DNA of 64,000 bases, taken from positions 1 through 64,000 of the IMG/VR virus record IMGVR_UViG_3300036791_001355. One strand, 5' to 3'. This DNA is from a virus. Numbering within the stretch: position 1 is the first letter of the stretch; each line of letters starts with the position of its first letter. The position numbers and the translations under genes were made by a program. The notes beneath the pieces were generated by a model. The model made no database searches. It was given only the letters and a program-made list of their open reading frames with translations, and was not told the origin of the DNA. This document shows positions 37,570 to 45,512 of this stretch, one piece after another.

Positions 37570-38793
37570 ATGACCACGAAGAAAGAAGTGGCGACGGCGG
37601 CCCCTGTGGTTCCTGCCTTGCCAGAAGGTGCGACCAAGTCGGCTTCGCTGATCGACATCATGGCACCAGTGCTGGCGGCGCTTTTGCAGCGCGAGAATCC
37701 GAACATGGATGCGGTGGACCGGGCCATGGCCATGGCCGAGCGGCTGGAGTTCGCGCGCCGGGAACAGGAGTTCAAACAGGCCTTCGCCGTTATGTGGCCC
37801 AAGCTGCCGCAGATCGCCAAGAAGGGTGACGCCAGCCTGGGCGGCAAGGGCGGCTACAAATACGTGCGCGAAGAAGACGTCATGGAGGAGTGCAAGCCGA
37901 TCATGGAAGACCATGGTTTCGGCCTGTCCGCCCAGCCGGTCGAGCAGGATCTGAAGACGGGCACACTGACCATGGAAGTCGAACTGATTTTCCGGAATGG
38001 CTTTTCCAAGCGCGCGCGGATGAGCGGCTACGCCGATGCCGGACCCGGACGCAACGCGCTGCAGGCAATGGGCTCGGCCCAGACCTACCTGACCAAATAC
38101 CTGACTAAGGGCCTGCTGGCATTGGTCCAGAGAGGCGCCGACGACGACGGCAACCGGGTAGGCCTGCGGGAAAGCGGCGGCGACTATATGGGCAACGCCA
38201 AGACGCGCCCTGGCGGCAGCGGCAGCAGTGACCGGCTGAATACCCCGCCCCAGGATCTGCCCGGCGACCAGCCAGCCCCACCGCCGCCCAAGGCCAAGGC
38301 GGCCGCAGCGCAGTGGATCGACCCCGATGGCATCGTGCATGACAACGCCAAGGCATGGTCGCTGGCCTTCAACGAGCACTGGGCGATGGCCAGCCCGGAG
38401 GAGCGGCTGGAACTGCACGAGGAGTATGGCGCCACCCTGCTGGCGGCCCGCAGCGCTGACCGCGAAGCGGCAGTCATCCTGGCGGGGGTGGAGAACAGAC
38501 GCGACCAGAGCGAGACCGAATCGGGACCGACAGATTCGCCCGACTCGAAGCCCGACTCGGCCAAGCTCAGCGACGATGAACAATGGGCCGGAAGAGTGCC
38601 CGACGTGTTGAAACGCCTGCCCAGGACCAACGAAGGCCGCGTGAATTTCGCCAAGCTGCTGCAAGAAGCCACGGCCAGGATGCAACGGCTCAAGAAAGCC
38701 AGCCCCACGGTCTACGAACAGACCCGGGCAAAGTTCACGGCGACCAGCGAGAGGATAGATTTCGCCCCCGCCAACAAAAGGGCGACACCGTGA
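37570..38793 (+). CDS. erf: ERF family single-strand annealing recombinase
   Basis: 407 residues. The N-terminal 200 residues match ERF proteins (FARREQEFKQAFAVMWPKLP, GKGGYKYVREEDVME, GSAQTYLTKYLTKGLLALVQ), which anneal single strands during phage recombination. The rest is a charged, low-complexity tail. It starts four bases after Gp157, a common pair. The stop overlaps the MarR-like start (GTGA). Confidence 0.9.
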   Translation: MTTKKEVATAAPVVPALPEGATKSASLIDIMAPVLAALLQRENPNMDAVDRAMAMAERLEFARREQEFKQAFAVMWPKLPQIAKKGDASLGGKGGYKYVREEDVMEECKPIMEDHGFGLSAQPVEQDLKTGTLTMEVELIFRNGFSKRARMSGYADAGPGRNALQAMGSAQTYLTKYLTKGLLALVQRGADDDGNRVGLRESGGDYMGNAKTRPGGSGSSDRLNTPPQDLPGDQPAPPPPKAKAAAAQWIDPDGIVHDNAKAWSLAFNEHWAMASPEERLELHEEYGATLLAARSADREAAVILAGVENRRDQSETESGPTDSPDSKPDSAKLSDDEQWAGRVPDVLKRLPRTNEGRVNFAKLLQEATARMQRLKKASPTVYEQTRAKFTATSERIDFAPANKRATP

Positions 38794-39101
38794 GCGCCCC
38801 GATGACGGACGAACAGCTGGGCTCGCTGCTGCGCGGCGAGAAACAGCTCCAGGCGCGGCACCTGAAGCTCTTGGCCATCCTGCCGCCGGGCGGGCTCTCG
38901 GTACAGGATGCCGCCCATGCCATGCGGATCAGCACGCCATGGGCTAGCCGCACCGCGACACTGCTGGTCAGGCACGGCTATATCAAGCGCATGGAAGGCG
39001 AGGATGACCGCCGGGTGGCGTACCTGACGCCGACGCCCTCTGGGCTGGCGCTGGCGGCCCGTGTCACCGTGGTATCACGCTCACGGCGGAGTGCCGCGTG
39101 A
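38790..39101 (+). CDS. MarR-like winged-helix protein
   Basis: 103 residues from the GTG at 38790 (AAGGG upstream, GTGA overlap with ERF); an ATG at 38802 is an alternative. A winged helix (LLAILPPGGLSVQDAAHAMR, ATLLVRHGYIKRMEGEDDRR) as in MarR regulators. A candidate regulator of this operon. Confidence 0.7.
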   Translation: MSAPMTDEQLGSLLRGEKQLQARHLKLLAILPPGGLSVQDAAHAMRISTPWASRTATLLVRHGYIKRMEGEDDRRVAYLTPTPSGLALAARVTVVSRSRRSAA

Positions 39102-39125
39102 ACGACGCGAAGGAGCGTCTTGGCG

Positions 39126-39329
39126 ATGCCTGACCTGCTCAAGATCTCCCTGGAGGACATGGCGGCGGAGGTGGCGCGGGAATGTGGCCTGCGCCGCAAG
39201 GTTTATCCGCGCATGGTCCACACCGGGCGCCTCAAGTCCGACCGGGCGGAGCGGCAGATGGAGGTGATGGAGGCGGCGGCCGACTATCTGCGCGAGCAGG
39301 CCGACGCCGAGAGGAAGGGCCATGGTTGA
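39126..39329 (+). CDS. Hypothetical 67-residue phage protein
   Basis: Helical; CGLRRKVYPRMVHTGRLK then AERQMEVMEAAADYLREQAD is a common phage pattern without assigned function. AAGGAG lies upstream within a GACGC...GCGTC palindrome (about 39104-39119). A TTG at 39120 is an alternative start. Confidence 0.65.
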   Translation: MPDLLKISLEDMAAEVARECGLRRKVYPRMVHTGRLKSDRAERQMEVMEAAADYLREQADAERKGHG

Positions 39330-39534
39330 CGTGGTGGTGGAGCTCCAGCGCGTTCTCGACGAGGTCGCGGCGCTGCGGCAGCGGCTGACGCCCGGCGACG
39401 TGCTGGCGCTGCTCGAGGTGAAGCGGAGAGAAGCGCTGGAGGAAGCGGCGCGGGTCGTGGAAAGTTACGGCTACGGACGGTCGCACGGCTACGAACTTGC
39501 CGCCGCCATCCGCGCGCTGAAGGACAAACCATGA
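39322..39534 (+). CDS. Small coiled-coil protein, copy A
   Basis: 70 residues. The C-terminal half (EALEEAARVVESYGYG, then AAAIRALKDKP) is shared with the next gene, so the two are paralogs. Starts within the previous gene. The function is unknown. Confidence 0.6.
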   Translation: MVDVVVELQRVLDEVAALRQRLTPGDVLALLEVKRREALEEAARVVESYGYGRSHGYELAAAIRALKDKP

Positions 39535-39821
39535 GCGCAGTGGTGACGGAGCTGCGCCACTGGCTCAATCAGGGCGTATGTCCGCCGCTGCAATTGGTGC
39601 GCTGCGCTGTCACCGAGATTGAGGCGCTGCGGCAAGAGTTAGAGCTTCGCAGCAGCGCCGAGTTCGTGGCGGCCAATGAATTGACGCAGGCCCGCGCCGA
39701 GGCGCTGGAGGAGGCGGCGAAGGTGTGCGAGCAGTTCAGCCCCGCTCACGGCGATGACAATTGGCGGCCTCAGTCCGAGAGATACGCCGCCGCCATTCGG
39801 GCGCTGAAGGAGAAGCCGTGA
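39531..39821 (+). CDS. Small coiled-coil protein, copy B
   Basis: 96 residues with the same EALEEAAKV...AAAIRALKEKP end as the previous gene, showing a tandem duplication. ATGA overlap at its start; its TGA overlaps the GIY-YIG ATG. Confidence 0.6.
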   Translation: MSAVVTELRHWLNQGVCPPLQLVRCAVTEIEALRQELELRSSAEFVAANELTQARAEALEEAAKVCEQFSPAHGDDNWRPQSERYAAAIRALKEKP

Positions 39822-40273
39822 TGCCGCGTCGCCGGGATCGCGCTGTCGGGTGGTGTGTCTATGTGCTGCTCGATCTGGCGGGCGTGCCCCGCTATGTCGG
39901 CATGACCACCAATCTGGATCATCGCATCGCCCAGCATCGGCAGACTGGCGGTCGATTCAAACGATCCAGGCAATACCACCAAGATCTCGTAGCGTTTTGC
40001 AAGAATGGTTTCCGGATCGGCGTGTTTGCGCGCGGATTGACTGAGGCAGAGGCAAGCAATTACGAAGAAATGCTGATCGACCTGTTTGGTAGAACGTGGG
40101 ACGAGACCGGATCTTTATATAACCGTGTAAAGGGAGGTAGATACGCCGGCGGCGCTTATGCTCCACTTTGTCCGCCGAGGGTTATTGATGACTGGCTGGC
40201 AGCCCCCGGCAATGCGGCTTGGGAGCTTGAACGTAAAAAGTATTTACACCAAGCCGGCAAGGAAACGGATTAA
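39821..40273 (+). CDS. GIY-YIG nuclease
   Basis: 150 residues. The catalytic pattern is CVYVLLDLAGVPRYVG (12-27) with Arg35 (DHRIAQH) and a later Glu (ASNYEEMLI). GIY-YIG enzymes are homing or structure-specific nucleases. Codon use is richer in A and T than the neighbours, which suggests acquisition. TGATG overlap with copy B and AGGAG upstream show it is expressed with the operon. Confidence 0.85.
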   Translation: MPRRRDRAVGWCVYVLLDLAGVPRYVGMTTNLDHRIAQHRQTGGRFKRSRQYHQDLVAFCKNGFRIGVFARGLTEAEASNYEEMLIDLFGRTWDETGSLYNRVKGGRYAGGAYAPLCPPRVIDDWLAAPGNAAWELERKKYLHQAGKETD

Positions 40274-40351
40274 CTCCTCTGGAATCAAACGGTTACATTT
40301 CGGAACAGAAATTGCATATGTGTCCCCGTGAACACAGAGGACCACACCGCC

Positions 40352-41002
40352 ATGAAACAGCTCCTTCTCGCCAGCGCCGTGACGCTGGCGATCCCGCTCG
40401 GCGCCGCTGCCGCGCCGAATGAGATCATCAACTTCGCCGGCCCGCTATCCAGCGACTTCATCGCCACCAACCCGACCAGCACCTCGACGGCGCTGTCGGT
40501 CAACAACGTCAACGTCACCATCAGCGGCCTGTTCGGCAACCCGTCCGTGACCAGCGGGGTGATGAACCTCAGCGCGGTCAACACCGATGCGGCAACGAAT
40601 GTGACCGGATTTGCCATTCAGCACTACAATGGGAGTTTCAGCATCACCAACGGGGGTGCGGTTAACTACCTCTCGGGCACCTTCACCGACGCGGCATTCG
40701 GCGCCCTCGGCGGCGATGGATTGACGGTAAATGTAACAAATCCACCGGAGTCGTTAACATTGACTTCCAGCGTCATCCCGGCCAGCGACCTCGTGCCACC
40801 GACGGCGTTCGACCTTTCCATGAGCGCGGTCAACCCACCGTTGACGATTGCCAACGGCACCATCCAGGCATTCGCCGCCAGCTTCACGGGCGACGCCTCG
40901 GCTAACGTGGCGACAGGAGTGCCCGAGCCGGCCTCGCTCGCCATCCTCGGCACCGGCCTGCTGGGCCTTGGCTTCGTCATGAGGAGGAACCATCGTGCGT
41001 AA
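40352..41002 (+). CDS. PEP-CTERM exosortase-substrate protein 1
   Basis: 216 residues from the ATG at 40352; a GTG at 40328 is a weaker option. A signal peptide (QLLLASAVTLAIPLGAAAA), a beta-rich Thr/Asn/Gly body, and a C-terminal PEP-CTERM signal: VPEPASLAILGTGLLGLG, then VMRRNHRA. In hosts with exosortase this signal anchors or exports proteins to the envelope or matrix. The exosortase is not in the window. Followed by a second PEP-CTERM gene with overlap. Confidence 0.85.
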   Translation: MKQLLLASAVTLAIPLGAAAAPNEIINFAGPLSSDFIATNPTSTSTALSVNNVNVTISGLFGNPSVTSGVMNLSAVNTDAATNVTGFAIQHYNGSFSITNGGAVNYLSGTFTDAAFGALGGDGLTVNVTNPPESLTLTSSVIPASDLVPPTAFDLSMSAVNPPLTIANGTIQAFAASFTGDASANVATGVPEPASLAILGTGLLGLGFVMRRNHRA

Positions 41003-41630
41003 TCTTCTTCTCGGTACAGTCGTCCTGGCCGGTTTCGTCGGTCCAGCCTACGCGGCGGCCTCGCTCGGTCCCGACGCCGCCACCGAAGGCCTGACCTACA
41101 CGCTGACGGAAACCAGCACCTCCGGTCTGATGGCCAGTTTCGAACTACAGATTACCGGCGCCAACACCGCCAGTGACACAATTGGCGGCAGAACCGGAAT
41201 AAACGCCATCGCCTTCACCAACCCGACCGGTGGCCTTGCTACTGCCGTGATGACCTCGCCGGCCGGCTACAACTTCGTCCCGGGCGGCCTGAACAGCACA
41301 GGATGCAACGGCAACGGTGGTTTCTTCTGCTTCGACAATTTAGCCATCCCGCCGACGCCCACTACTTTGGTCAGTGGCACGCAGACGCTCGATTTCACGG
41401 CGACGCTGAATGCCGGCGGCTCTTGGAGCGGCTACAGCCCCGATTTCAAGATCGACTGGGTGGGCCGGCAGAACAACTACAGCCTCGTTTCCGAGGCGAT
41501 ACCAGTTAATATGGGCGGTGGACCGCCGCCGCCTCCGCCTCCCCCGCCGCCGCCGATCCCGGAGCCGGCCTCGATGCTGGTGCTGGCGAGCGCGCTGGCA
41601 GCACTGGGGGTAATCCGTCGTCGCCGCTAA
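40995..41630 (+). CDS. PEP-CTERM exosortase-substrate protein 2
   Basis: 211 residues from a GTG with GAGGAGG upstream, overlapping the end of protein 1. A signal peptide (LLLGTVVLAGFVGPAYAA), a beta-rich body with a Cys pair (STGCNGNGGFFCF), a run of 11 prolines, then IPEPASMLVLASALAALGVI and RRRR. Same sorting signal as protein 1, but the bodies differ. A terminator follows at 41675. Confidence 0.85.
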   Translation: MRNLLLGTVVLAGFVGPAYAAASLGPDAATEGLTYTLTETSTSGLMASFELQITGANTASDTIGGRTGINAIAFTNPTGGLATAVMTSPAGYNFVPGGLNSTGCNGNGGFFCFDNLAIPPTPTTLVSGTQTLDFTATLNAGGSWSGYSPDFKIDWVGRQNNYSLVSEAIPVNMGGGPPPPPPPPPPPIPEPASMLVLASALAALGVIRRRR

Positions 41631-41674
41631 GGCGCAAACAACTCCTGGCTTAGCTCCTGTTTGCCAGGACACTC

Positions 41675-41708
41675 GGGGGGCGAAAGCCATGATCGCCCCC
41701 CTCTTTTT
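41675..41708 (+). terminator. Rho-independent terminator of the plus-strand operon
   Basis: GGGGGGCGA and TCGCCCCCC arms with a nine-base loop, then TCTTTTT. It ends the 37-41.6 kb operon. Confidence 0.85.
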
Positions 41709-41721
41709 GCCGCTGGATAGC

Positions 41722-41749
41722 AAAAACCCCCCGCCTCGACAGCGGGGGG
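41722..41749 (-). terminator. Rho-independent terminator of the minus-strand tail operon
   Basis: On the minus strand, CCCCCCGC and GCGGGGGG arms with a seven-base loop, then TTTTT. It overlaps the base before the 90-residue gene stop and faces the plus-strand terminator. Confidence 0.85.
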
Positions 41750-42022
41750 CTATTCCTTCGGCGGCAGCGGGCGGCTGGCGGCAATCAGCGCCAGGATCGC
41801 CGTCAGCAGTTCAGTCATGATCTCGCGCACATTGTTGCCGAGATTGCCGCACGCCCCGTCCGGCTGCGGCAGGTCAGACCGCGCCACGTAATTCCACACG
41901 CAGCCGACCACGGCGACCATCGTCTCGCCCATGGCGATGCAGACGACGACCGCCAGCAACAGGAAACAGGCACGGACGATATCGAACGGCCGCCTGGGCG
42001 GCGGCTCTCGCGGCTCCGTCAC
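41750..42022 (-). CDS. Small membrane protein, possible holin
   Basis: 90 residues. One long hydrophobic segment (ACFLLLAVVVCIAMGETMVA and on), a second moderately hydrophobic helix near the C-terminus (LLTAILALIAA). A size and layout seen in holins, which open the inner membrane at lysis. No endolysin lies nearby, so this is a guess. The last gene of the tail operon. Confidence 0.5.
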   Translation of the reverse strand: MTEPREPPPRRPFDIVRACFLLLAVVVCIAMGETMVAVVGCVWNYVARSDLPQPDGACGNLGNNVREIMTELLTAILALIAASRPLPPKE

Positions 42023-42092
42023 GCGTCGTCAACGGGATCAGGCGGCAGAAGGGGTCACTGGCTGTCCCTCCTGCCGCTGCGGGCTTACTCCC

Positions 42093-42689
42093 TTACTTGC
42101 TGGGAGTCGGCACGCCAGGATGGCTCTCGCTCGGCACGATGGCCATCGCCCAGCCCGCCTCGGGTGTCCAGTAGGCGATGACGTCCCAGTTTTCCAGCGG
42201 CTTCGGATCTGGCTTGCCGCCCTCACCCGGGGGCAAGGCGATAGGATGCGTCGGGCGCGGCGGGTACACCACGGGCGGCAGCGGAATCACGATGGGATGC
42301 TCGGGCCTTGCGTCAGGCGGCCAGATTTCCGGCGGCAGGACAATCGGGTGAGATGGGTAGCCCGGCACGGCCGGGGGCGGAATGACTATCGGGTGCTCGG
42401 GGTGGACCCCATCAATGAAACCGGGCGGCAGGACGATGGGATGGGTCGGAAACCCTGGAATATAGATGGGATGGGTCGGCACCCCGGGTGCCCCGCCGGG
42501 AGCAATGGGATGCGCCGGATACGGCGGCAGGGAGCCTGGACCGCCCGAGATAACCGGCGGCCAGTAGATTGGGTGGGTCGGCGTCCCGCCGCCGCCGTCA
42601 CCGCCACCACCGGGCGGCAGGATCGGTCCCTGGTAGACTTCGGGGATATGAATCTTGCCGACGAAGACAGCATCCAATACTGGCATCAT
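42093..42689 (-). CDS. Proline-rich HPI-repeat protein
   Basis: 198 residues. The middle is eight or so repeats of a PTHPI(V/Y)(L/I)PP type, spaced by 15-20 residues. The ends are ordinary (VLDAVFVGKIHIPEVY; NWDVIAYWTPEAGWAMAIVP). Similar HPI proteins occur in other proteobacterial phages without assigned role. Two adjacent ATGs are possible starts (42689, 42686). Confidence 0.65.
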   Translation of the reverse strand: MMPVLDAVFVGKIHIPEVYQGPILPPGGGGDGGGGTPTHPIYWPPVISGGPGSLPPYPAHPIAPGGAPGVPTHPIYIPGFPTHPIVLPPGFIDGVHPEHPIVIPPPAVPGYPSHPIVLPPEIWPPDARPEHPIVIPLPPVVYPPRPTHPIALPPGEGGKPDPKPLENWDVIAYWTPEAGWAMAIVPSESHPGVPTPSK

Positions 42690-42766
42690 AAGTCTCCCAA
42701 ATTGTTGCGGAAAAGCACGGGTCGGGATGCGGAGGAGCGCAGGCTGCTTCTGCGGTCGGCAAAAGC

Positions 42767-43165
42767 CTAGCCCATCAGGGGCGAGACGACCATGGTCAAG
42801 TCTCTGATAAACAATCGGCCCATGATCGTCTTATTCACCGTCAAGACGAGCCGGTACTGCACCCCCGCCGCACTGGCTGGGGCATAGAAGCCCGCCGTCA
42901 CCACCAGTCCGGAACTATCCACCGACAGCGGCCAGTTGGCCCCGGCCAGCATCAGATCGGCCGAGGTCATCGGCTGCCCGTCCGAACGCGAGATGCCGAG
43001 AGTCACCGCCGAGGCGGACGGAATCGCGTCGCCCGCCGCGCCGAGATCGGGCGTGGTATCTATATAGCGCCCGTCGATCTCGCCCGCGCGCATGGCCGGC
43101 ACCTGTACCGGCGCGGGCTGAATCACGGAGTAGGTGCAGGCCACGGAAGAACTCACGTCGCGCAA
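42767..43165 (-). CDS. Hypothetical tail protein, 132 residues
   Basis: The only start codons near the N-terminus are a TTG at 43165 and a GTG at 43156; no strong ribosome site is seen. The body (GAAGDAIPSASAVTLGISRS, YRLVLTVNKTIMGRLFIRDL) reads as an immunoglobulin-like beta sandwich, as in phage fibre-associated proteins. Between the large repeat proteins and the HPI protein. Confidence 0.55.
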   Translation of the reverse strand: MRDVSSSVACTYSVIQPAPVQVPAMRAGEIDGRYIDTTPDLGAAGDAIPSASAVTLGISRSDGQPMTSADLMLAGANWPLSVDSSGLVVTAGFYAPASAAGVQYRLVLTVNKTIMGRLFIRDLTMVVSPLMG

Positions 43166-43220
43166 CGGAGTGAAGCGACCCTCCGCCCTCCGGTAGTCAT
43201 TTCGCTACGCTTCATGACGG

Positions 43221-45512
43221 TCATACCAGCACCTCCACGCGGGTCATGGGATAGAGCTTCACCCCGATGGTCGCCGTCTGCCGATAGCTGTAGGCAACGC
43301 TGACCCGGGCCTCGCCGTTGATGGCGACGGCGTCATAGACCGGCGGCGCAGCGGGATACAGCACCATGCTGCAGACACCGTTGATTGTCGTCCGCGCCAG
43401 CACCCGCAGCCCTGGCGCCACGGCCACGCCGCTCTGCCCGGCGATGAGGGCAGTGGCGAACAGGGTGGTGGCGGTGGTGACGTGGCCGCTGCCGGCGATG
43501 ACAACGCCGGGGGCCAGCACGGCGGTGACGGCGACGCTCACCCCGGCCGTGCCGGCGATCTGCAGCGCGGCCAGAGCGGAGAGGTTGGCACTGACGCTGC
43601 CCTGGCCCGCGATCACGGCAGGCCTGACCGGCACAGTCAGGGCGGCGCTGGCAGCGACGCTGCCGAGGCCCGCGACCGGCGTGCTGGCGGTCGTGCTCAC
43701 GCTGGCCGCCGCGCTGACGCTGCCGCTGCCGCCGAGGGCGAGGACGGCGGGCCGGTAGGTGGCCACGGAGGTGACACCGACGGTGCCCTGGCCGGTGACG
43801 AAAACCGAGGCGGACGGGGCCACAAAGGCCGCCGCCACACTGGCCACGCCCGCCACCGTGGCGCCGCTGCTGAGCCGCGACGAGGCGCTGGCGGTGACAC
43901 TGCCGAGACCCGCCATGGGGACGCTGGCGAGCAGCGTAAAGCCAGGGAGCGCCATACCTGAGAGGCCGCTGATGCCGCTGCCGGCAGCCAGCACGAGCGA
44001 GGCCGAGGCGGCGACGCTCCCCGCCCCGGTCAGCAGCGCCGAGCCGGCCTGTGGCGCCCCGGCCGAGGCAGCGGTGGCGACGACGGTGGCGAGGCCGCCG
44101 AGCGGTGCCGTGGCGCGCGCCAGCACGCCGGCGGCGACGGCAAGCTGTCCGCTGCCCGCGCTCGGCGCCGAGGCGGGCCGGATCGGACCGGCGGCAGCGG
44201 TTACGCTGGCAATCCCGGCAAGGGCGAAGCTGCCGGCGGCCAGCAGAAGCGTGGCGGCGACCGTGACGCCGCCACTGCCCTGGATCGGCGGGGCGACACT
44301 GGCGACCGCCCTGACGATGGCGGCGGCGGCCACAGTGCCGACGCCGCTGAGGGTGGCCGACGACACCGGCGGCCCGACGGCCGCCACCTTGAGGCCGACC
44401 TGGGCGGTGTACCATGTCGTGTTGTTGGTACTGCCAGAGGTGAAGGTGGCGGTGGTGCTGCCCGCCGACGACGTGGTGCGATCCTCGGTCGAGGCGGCAA
44501 AGCCGATGGAACTGCTGGGCAGCCGTCCGGCCCAGCCGGTGCCAGCACTGGTGGGCGGGATGTTGAAGTAGGTCAGCCCGGCCGCCCATTGAATGTTAGT
44601 GGCATTGGTCGACGTCAGCGCCCCGGACGTGACGGCGTCCGTGGTGATGTTGTTCATGCCGGTCTGGAAGTTCTGCAGGTGGGTATCGAGGGCGGAGACG
44701 CCCTGATATTCATCGCAGCCGCAGGTCTGGCTGGCCCAGCCGCTGCCCGCCAGGGTGATGGTCTGCGGATTGCCGGTGACGTTGGCGCGGGAGAAGACGA
44801 CGTAGGAGCAGTTCTCGCCCGTGGCGGCGTCGTAATAGCTCTGCACGACGCTGTAGCTGTTGCCCTTGTCGTCGGTGATGCCGGTCAGGTTGGCGACGGT
44901 GCCGATCCAGGCGGCAAAGCCGATGATCAGGTTGCCGGACCCGACCGGGTGGGTCAGCGCCAGCGGAATGGTGGCGGCACTGCCGCCGGTATAGACCACC
45001 GTCTGCACCCAGGTCGGCCCGGGCGGCGGCGTGGTGGTGTAGACGAGATCACAGCCGACATACTGGAAATTGCTGGCGGTGGTGATGCTGGTGGGCGGAT
45101 CGACCGTCGAGTAGCACGACACCGCATTGGTGAAATCGGCCGAGGTGGTGCCGGTGGCGTTGTTGTCGCTCCACGGCGCGTTGCCCGATGAAGCCGGCAT
45201 GTGCGCCAGCACCGCGTAGCTGGAGGCGCCGTTCAGCAGCACGGGGGTGCTGAGGGGGACGTAGGCGAACGTGCCGGCGGTGCCGGCGCTGAGATTAACC
45301 GTCACCTGAGCCAGATTCGCCAGCACGGTGGTACCGGCCGTGCGCAGCAGGGCGACGTCGCGGTTGCCGGTCGCGCCCGGCATCACGTAGGTGCCGATCT
45401 GCGTCACCCACAGGCCGGTATGGGTGGCGGCCGGCGTGATTTGGCCGCCGACCCAGAATGGCCCGTCGTTGCGGGCGGTGCCCGGGGTAAAGGTGGCGAC
45501 CATGTTGGCCAT
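43221..45512 (-). CDS. Large repeat-containing tail protein A
   Basis: 763 residues; the ATG at 45512 overlaps the stop of the next upstream gene, and the longer frame to 45692 is unlikely. Residues 1-370 are beta-rich (WVGGQITPAATHTGLWVTQI). Residues about 375-730 are 12-15 repeats of a xxGxGSVxAxAxx type of about 25 residues. The same repeats occur in the genes at 45512 and 58321. Probably an extended virion fibre. Confidence 0.65.
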   Translation of the reverse strand: MANMVATFTPGTARNDGPFWVGGQITPAATHTGLWVTQIGTYVMPGATGNRDVALLRTAGTTVLANLAQVTVNLSAGTAGTFAYVPLSTPVLLNGASSYAVLAHMPASSGNAPWSDNNATGTTSADFTNAVSCYSTVDPPTSITTASNFQYVGCDLVYTTTPPPGPTWVQTVVYTGGSAATIPLALTHPVGSGNLIIGFAAWIGTVANLTGITDDKGNSYSVVQSYYDAATGENCSYVVFSRANVTGNPQTITLAGSGWASQTCGCDEYQGVSALDTHLQNFQTGMNNITTDAVTSGALTSTNATNIQWAAGLTYFNIPPTSAGTGWAGRLPSSSIGFAASTEDRTTSSAGSTTATFTSGSTNNTTWYTAQVGLKVAAVGPPVSSATLSGVGTVAAAAIVRAVASVAPPIQGSGGVTVAATLLLAAGSFALAGIASVTAAAGPIRPASAPSAGSGQLAVAAGVLARATAPLGGLATVVATAASAGAPQAGSALLTGAGSVAASASLVLAAGSGISGLSGMALPGFTLLASVPMAGLGSVTASASSRLSSGATVAGVASVAAAFVAPSASVFVTGQGTVGVTSVATYRPAVLALGGSGSVSAAASVSTTASTPVAGLGSVAASAALTVPVRPAVIAGQGSVSANLSALAALQIAGTAGVSVAVTAVLAPGVVIAGSGHVTTATTLFATALIAGQSGVAVAPGLRVLARTTINGVCSMVLYPAAPPVYDAVAINGEARVSVAYSYRQTATIGVKLYPMTRVEVLV

